From NCBI RefSeq assembly GCF_027066465.1, contig NZ_JAMONU010000161.1, positions 1-7,288 of the forward strand: DNA of 7,288 bases, read 5' to 3'. Shown piece by piece: positions 5,438 to 7,288 of the stretch. The notes under the pieces were generated by a model. That model was not told where the DNA came from and ran no database searches. It worked only from the letters and a program-made list of their open reading frames with translations. Position 1 is the first letter of the stretch. Each line of letters begins with the position of its first letter. The position numbers and the translations under genes are program-made. The DNA is from Thermococcus sp. (GTDB lineage Archaea > Methanobacteriota_B > Thermococci > Thermococcales > Thermococcaceae).

Positions 5438-7288
5438 TTATCCCCTCCACACCCTAAGGGTGACCTCTATCGGCGCTATCGAGGTTGGAACGTTCCTCAC
5501 ACCTATGGCCTCGACCTGAAGTCCCTGGAGGTCAACCGCTATTGGATTCTGCGCAGTTCCCGGAAGGTAAGTCGTTTCGTTCTTTGCACCAAGCTGAACG
5601 AAGAGCCGGAATATCGCGTTGTCGAGAGCGTACTCCTTCGGTTTAAGCTGGGAAGCGCTCAGCGGCAGGGGCTTCTGAGTCGGGCGGCAGTTCCCTATGA
5701 GGACCGTTCCGTTGTAAACTGTCCCTGAGAGGTTGTAGTAGTATGTCAGGTTGTAGCCGCAGGCGTTGTTCTGGGCGTAGTATGGGAAGACTTTTCCGTA
5801 AGGAGCGTAGCCGTTGAGGAAGTAATGAACGATTGCACGGCTGACTTGAGGTCTAAAGAAATAATATGGATCACCACTTTCTATATAAAATGTGTTCCAT
5901 CCTCCAGGTATCATTATGTTAGGTATTATCCTAGTGTAAGCTAAACGAATCATGTAAAAGTCCAAAGGGAATGTTAAGAACTCTGTTCCTGCATCTGGCC
6001 CTTCATAAACATATATATAGTTCTGTGGATTAGCACTTCCAGGAGTATAAACTACACCACTCCATATGTCTACATACCAAGGTATTGCTTTTTCGGGAAG
6101 GTAATATGAAAATGTCATATAATAACTTGTAGTTGAGGGAGATAAATTATACATCTCCTCCATTGGAACTGTGAATTTACTAACCCGAACTTTTGGAATA
6201 TATGTTATATTTATATATGAGTATGGATAGCCATATAGCTTTCTCACATTGTCCCAATAATATTTATAGTCTTGGCCAGCATACCTTACTGGTCTTGAGT
6301 AGTTTGGGTTATAGTAAGCATCAAGCATTATTATGAGTTTAAAATTCTTTTTGCTGAGGTCCTGTAGAGTTGTATATTTAGTTATGTTAGGTACAATTGT
6401 GCTGTTAGGAATATATATAGTTTGAAGCCCCGTAGAAGATAGACGCTTTTCATATACTAATGCCATTCCAGTTCCGTTTGAGTAATATATTCTCACCACA
6501 TGCACACCACTGACTGTAAGCTTTATGCTAATTCCAGTAACGTTTCCGGGAACGAAGAGAGAGTTAAGATAATAAATACCTGTCCCCTCACTCGTCACAT
6601 TGTATAACCTTACCAAGCCTGGGTTCGATACTGTCAAAGTTGAAGTCTTATAGGTTAAACTTACCCAACTACCACTACCAACTCCAATCTCATCTTCGTC
6701 ATTAGAAGTTACGCGTAGGTATAGGAAGTTTTTCCCTGAATGAATATACTCAGGTGGAATTTGGTAATATCCAACGGCATAATACCAAGATTTATTGTTA
6801 AACTTCACGACATCAAACGTATAACCAATATGTCTTTCATAAATGTCTAAACCTCCACCAATAGGGGTTATACTTGAGGGTAGATATATCGGAATTCCAA
6901 TCGTGAGAGTGTTTAGATATCCATAGTATCCATAATACCCCCCAGCTAGAACCCTCTGTATTCCAATAAGCCTATGTTGAACAGTTAAGACCTTGGCTAT
7001 GTATGCCTTTGCAACGTAGCCCCTCGGCAACTGGCTCGACACATAACCGCTGACCATCATCGTGGCGGAGCCGACTTCACTGGCGTTGGCGTAGCTGTTG
7101 TTGAAGGTCAAGTACGGACTTGTGTAGTTGTTTATTATAAGCTGATAGTTGTAGCCCTTCGCCAAGTCGTGGAGGAGGTAACCGAGTATTATTTCAGCGT
7201 AGGTTTTGAACTGGGGATACTTTGAGGAGAGCGCCCAGTAGGTGGCCGCTATCTGAAGCGGCGGCATCTGGGGGGTCACGTACGTAAG
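5438..7288 (-). CDS. Large Tyr- and sequon-rich surface protein, 5' end outside window, central AT-rich segment
   Basis: The frame is open to the window edge. An in-frame GTG at 7279 is an internal codon without a Shine-Dalgarno site, so the true start lies beyond. 616 C-terminal residues are visible. I do not recognise a named family. The first 90 or so look alpha-helical (PPLQIAATYWALSSKYP..., ending near SSQLPRGYVAKAYIAK). A long beta-like region follows, then a C-terminal part ending APIEVTLRVWRG. About 12% of residues are Tyr (74 of 613 counted). There are 16 N-X-S/T sequons, so N-glycosylation outside the cell is likely. Two Cys (about 5760 and 5690) bracket a Tyr-rich loop with three sequons and could form a disulphide. 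The Tyr-Gly run near 6925-6945 is a short local repeat. The middle (residues about 91-479) is encoded by strikingly AT-rich DNA without breaking the frame. It is the first visible gene of the surface operon. An anchor or signal sequence would be in the missing N-terminus. Confidence 0.85.
   Translation of the reverse strand, partial: LTYVTPQMPPLQIAATYWALSSKYPQFKTYAEIILGYLLHDLAKGYNYQLIINNYTSPYLTFNNSYANASEVGSATMMVSGYVSSQLPRGYVAKAYIAKVLTVQHRLIGIQRVLAGGYYGYYGYLNTLTIGIPIYLPSSITPIGGGLDIYERHIGYTFDVVKFNNKSWYYAVGYYQIPPEYIHSGKNFLYLRVTSNDEDEIGVGSGSWVSLTYKTSTLTVSNPGLVRLYNVTSEGTGIYYLNSLFVPGNVTGISIKLTVSGVHVVRIYYSNGTGMALVYEKRLSSTGLQTIYIPNSTIVPNITKYTTLQDLSKKNFKLIIMLDAYYNPNYSRPVRYAGQDYKYYWDNVRKLYGYPYSYINITYIPKVRVSKFTVPMEEMYNLSPSTTSYYMTFSYYLPEKAIPWYVDIWSGVVYTPGSANPQNYIYVYEGPDAGTEFLTFPLDFYMIRLAYTRIIPNIMIPGGWNTFYIESGDPYYFFRPQVSRAIVHYFLNGYAPYGKVFPYYAQNNACGYNLTYYYNLSGTVYNGTVLIGNCRPTQKPLPLSASQLKPKEYALDNAIFRLFVQLGAKNETTYLPGTAQNPIAVDLQGLQVEAIGVRNVPTSIAPIEVTLRVWRG
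5851..7015 (-). other. AT-rich compositional island inside the large surface-protein gene
   Basis: By hand count, 5821-7020 holds 441 G or C in 1200 bases (37%), against 198 of 360 (55%) in 5461-5820 and 125 of 240 (52%) in 7021-7260. The change is fairly abrupt at both sides (about 5850 and about 7000-7015). The reading frame is intact across the island, which encodes about 390 residues. Tracts such as ATATATATAG (6011-6020 and 6411-6420) and third-position A/T are common only here. This suggests in-frame replacement of a central domain by DNA from an AT-richer source, or long independent divergence. No terminal repeats, transposase or intein motifs mark the edges. Confidence 0.8.

Noticed and set aside
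5184..5450. Minus-strand 88-residue frame over the start of the 373-residue gene
   Set aside because: It is a frame-shifted reading of the same DNA, rich in Arg/Pro/His and without the hydrophobic anchor that the real frame shows.
6200..6220. TATA-like tracts such as TTTATATATG in the island as promoters
   Set aside because: They are expected by chance in 30-37% GC coding DNA, and no gene start follows at a suitable distance on either strand.
6915..6950. Short tandem repeat as a phase-variation tract
   Set aside because: It is only a couple of imperfect copies of Tyr-Gly codons and too short to slip; it simply encodes GGYYGYYGY.
5851..7015. Intein or mobile intron as the cause of the AT-rich island
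   Set aside because: There is no Cys/Ser splice residue with a closing His-Asn, no LAGLIDADG motif and no stop or frame break. The segment reads as ordinary secreted protein with sequons.

Overview
The window reads as chromosome of a hyperthermophilic archaeon of the order Thermococcales, most likely Thermococcus. The supporting signs are a GMP synthase split into separate ATP-pyrophosphatase and glutaminase polypeptides that closely resemble the Pyrococcus enzyme as I remember it, a PurP-type formate-dependent AICAR ligase, archaeal TATA boxes, GGTGAT/GGAGG Shine-Dalgarno sites, genes packed at ATGA overlaps, and roughly 50-57% GC outside one island. This assignment is from recognition, not a search.

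Left half (+ strand, 1-3149): purine nucleotide synthesis. The 3' part of purP is followed by a promoter and guaAB (ATP-pyrophosphatase subunit of GMP synthase), and ends with guaAA (glutamine amidotransferase subunit). A compact toxin-antitoxin-like pair lies between the two GMP synthase subunit genes: a 69-residue AF2212/DUF104-type antitoxin and a 149-residue PIN-domain ribonuclease. The pair is joined to itself and to guaAA by 4-nt ATGA overlaps, so the glutaminase subunit is translated as the third gene of the toxin-antitoxin unit.

Middle (3150-3589, + strand): a 164-bp spacer with a clear TATA box, then a small 91-residue protein of unknown function with a TTG start. Its last 46 nt overlap the end of the convergent operon.

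Right half (- strand, 3544-7288): a tight three-gene operon for cell-surface or membrane proteins. In transcription order it encodes a very large Tyr- and sequon-rich protein cut by the window edge, a 373-residue protein with one N-terminal membrane anchor and an extracellular-looking body, and a 254-residue protein with about four membrane segments and a soluble C-terminal domain (DUF2101-like). The genes are separated by 3-4 nt, each with a Shine-Dalgarno site in the end of the gene before it.

The two strongest oddities are the toxin-antitoxin pair inside the GMP synthase genes, and an approximately 1.2-kb AT-rich island (about 37% GC against 52-55% on either side) inside the uninterrupted reading frame of the large surface protein. 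The island suggests that its central extracellular region was exchanged for a foreign or fast-diverging version while both ends were kept. There are no RNA genes, CRISPR arrays or insertion sequences that I can see, and no gene-free stretch above 300 bases.
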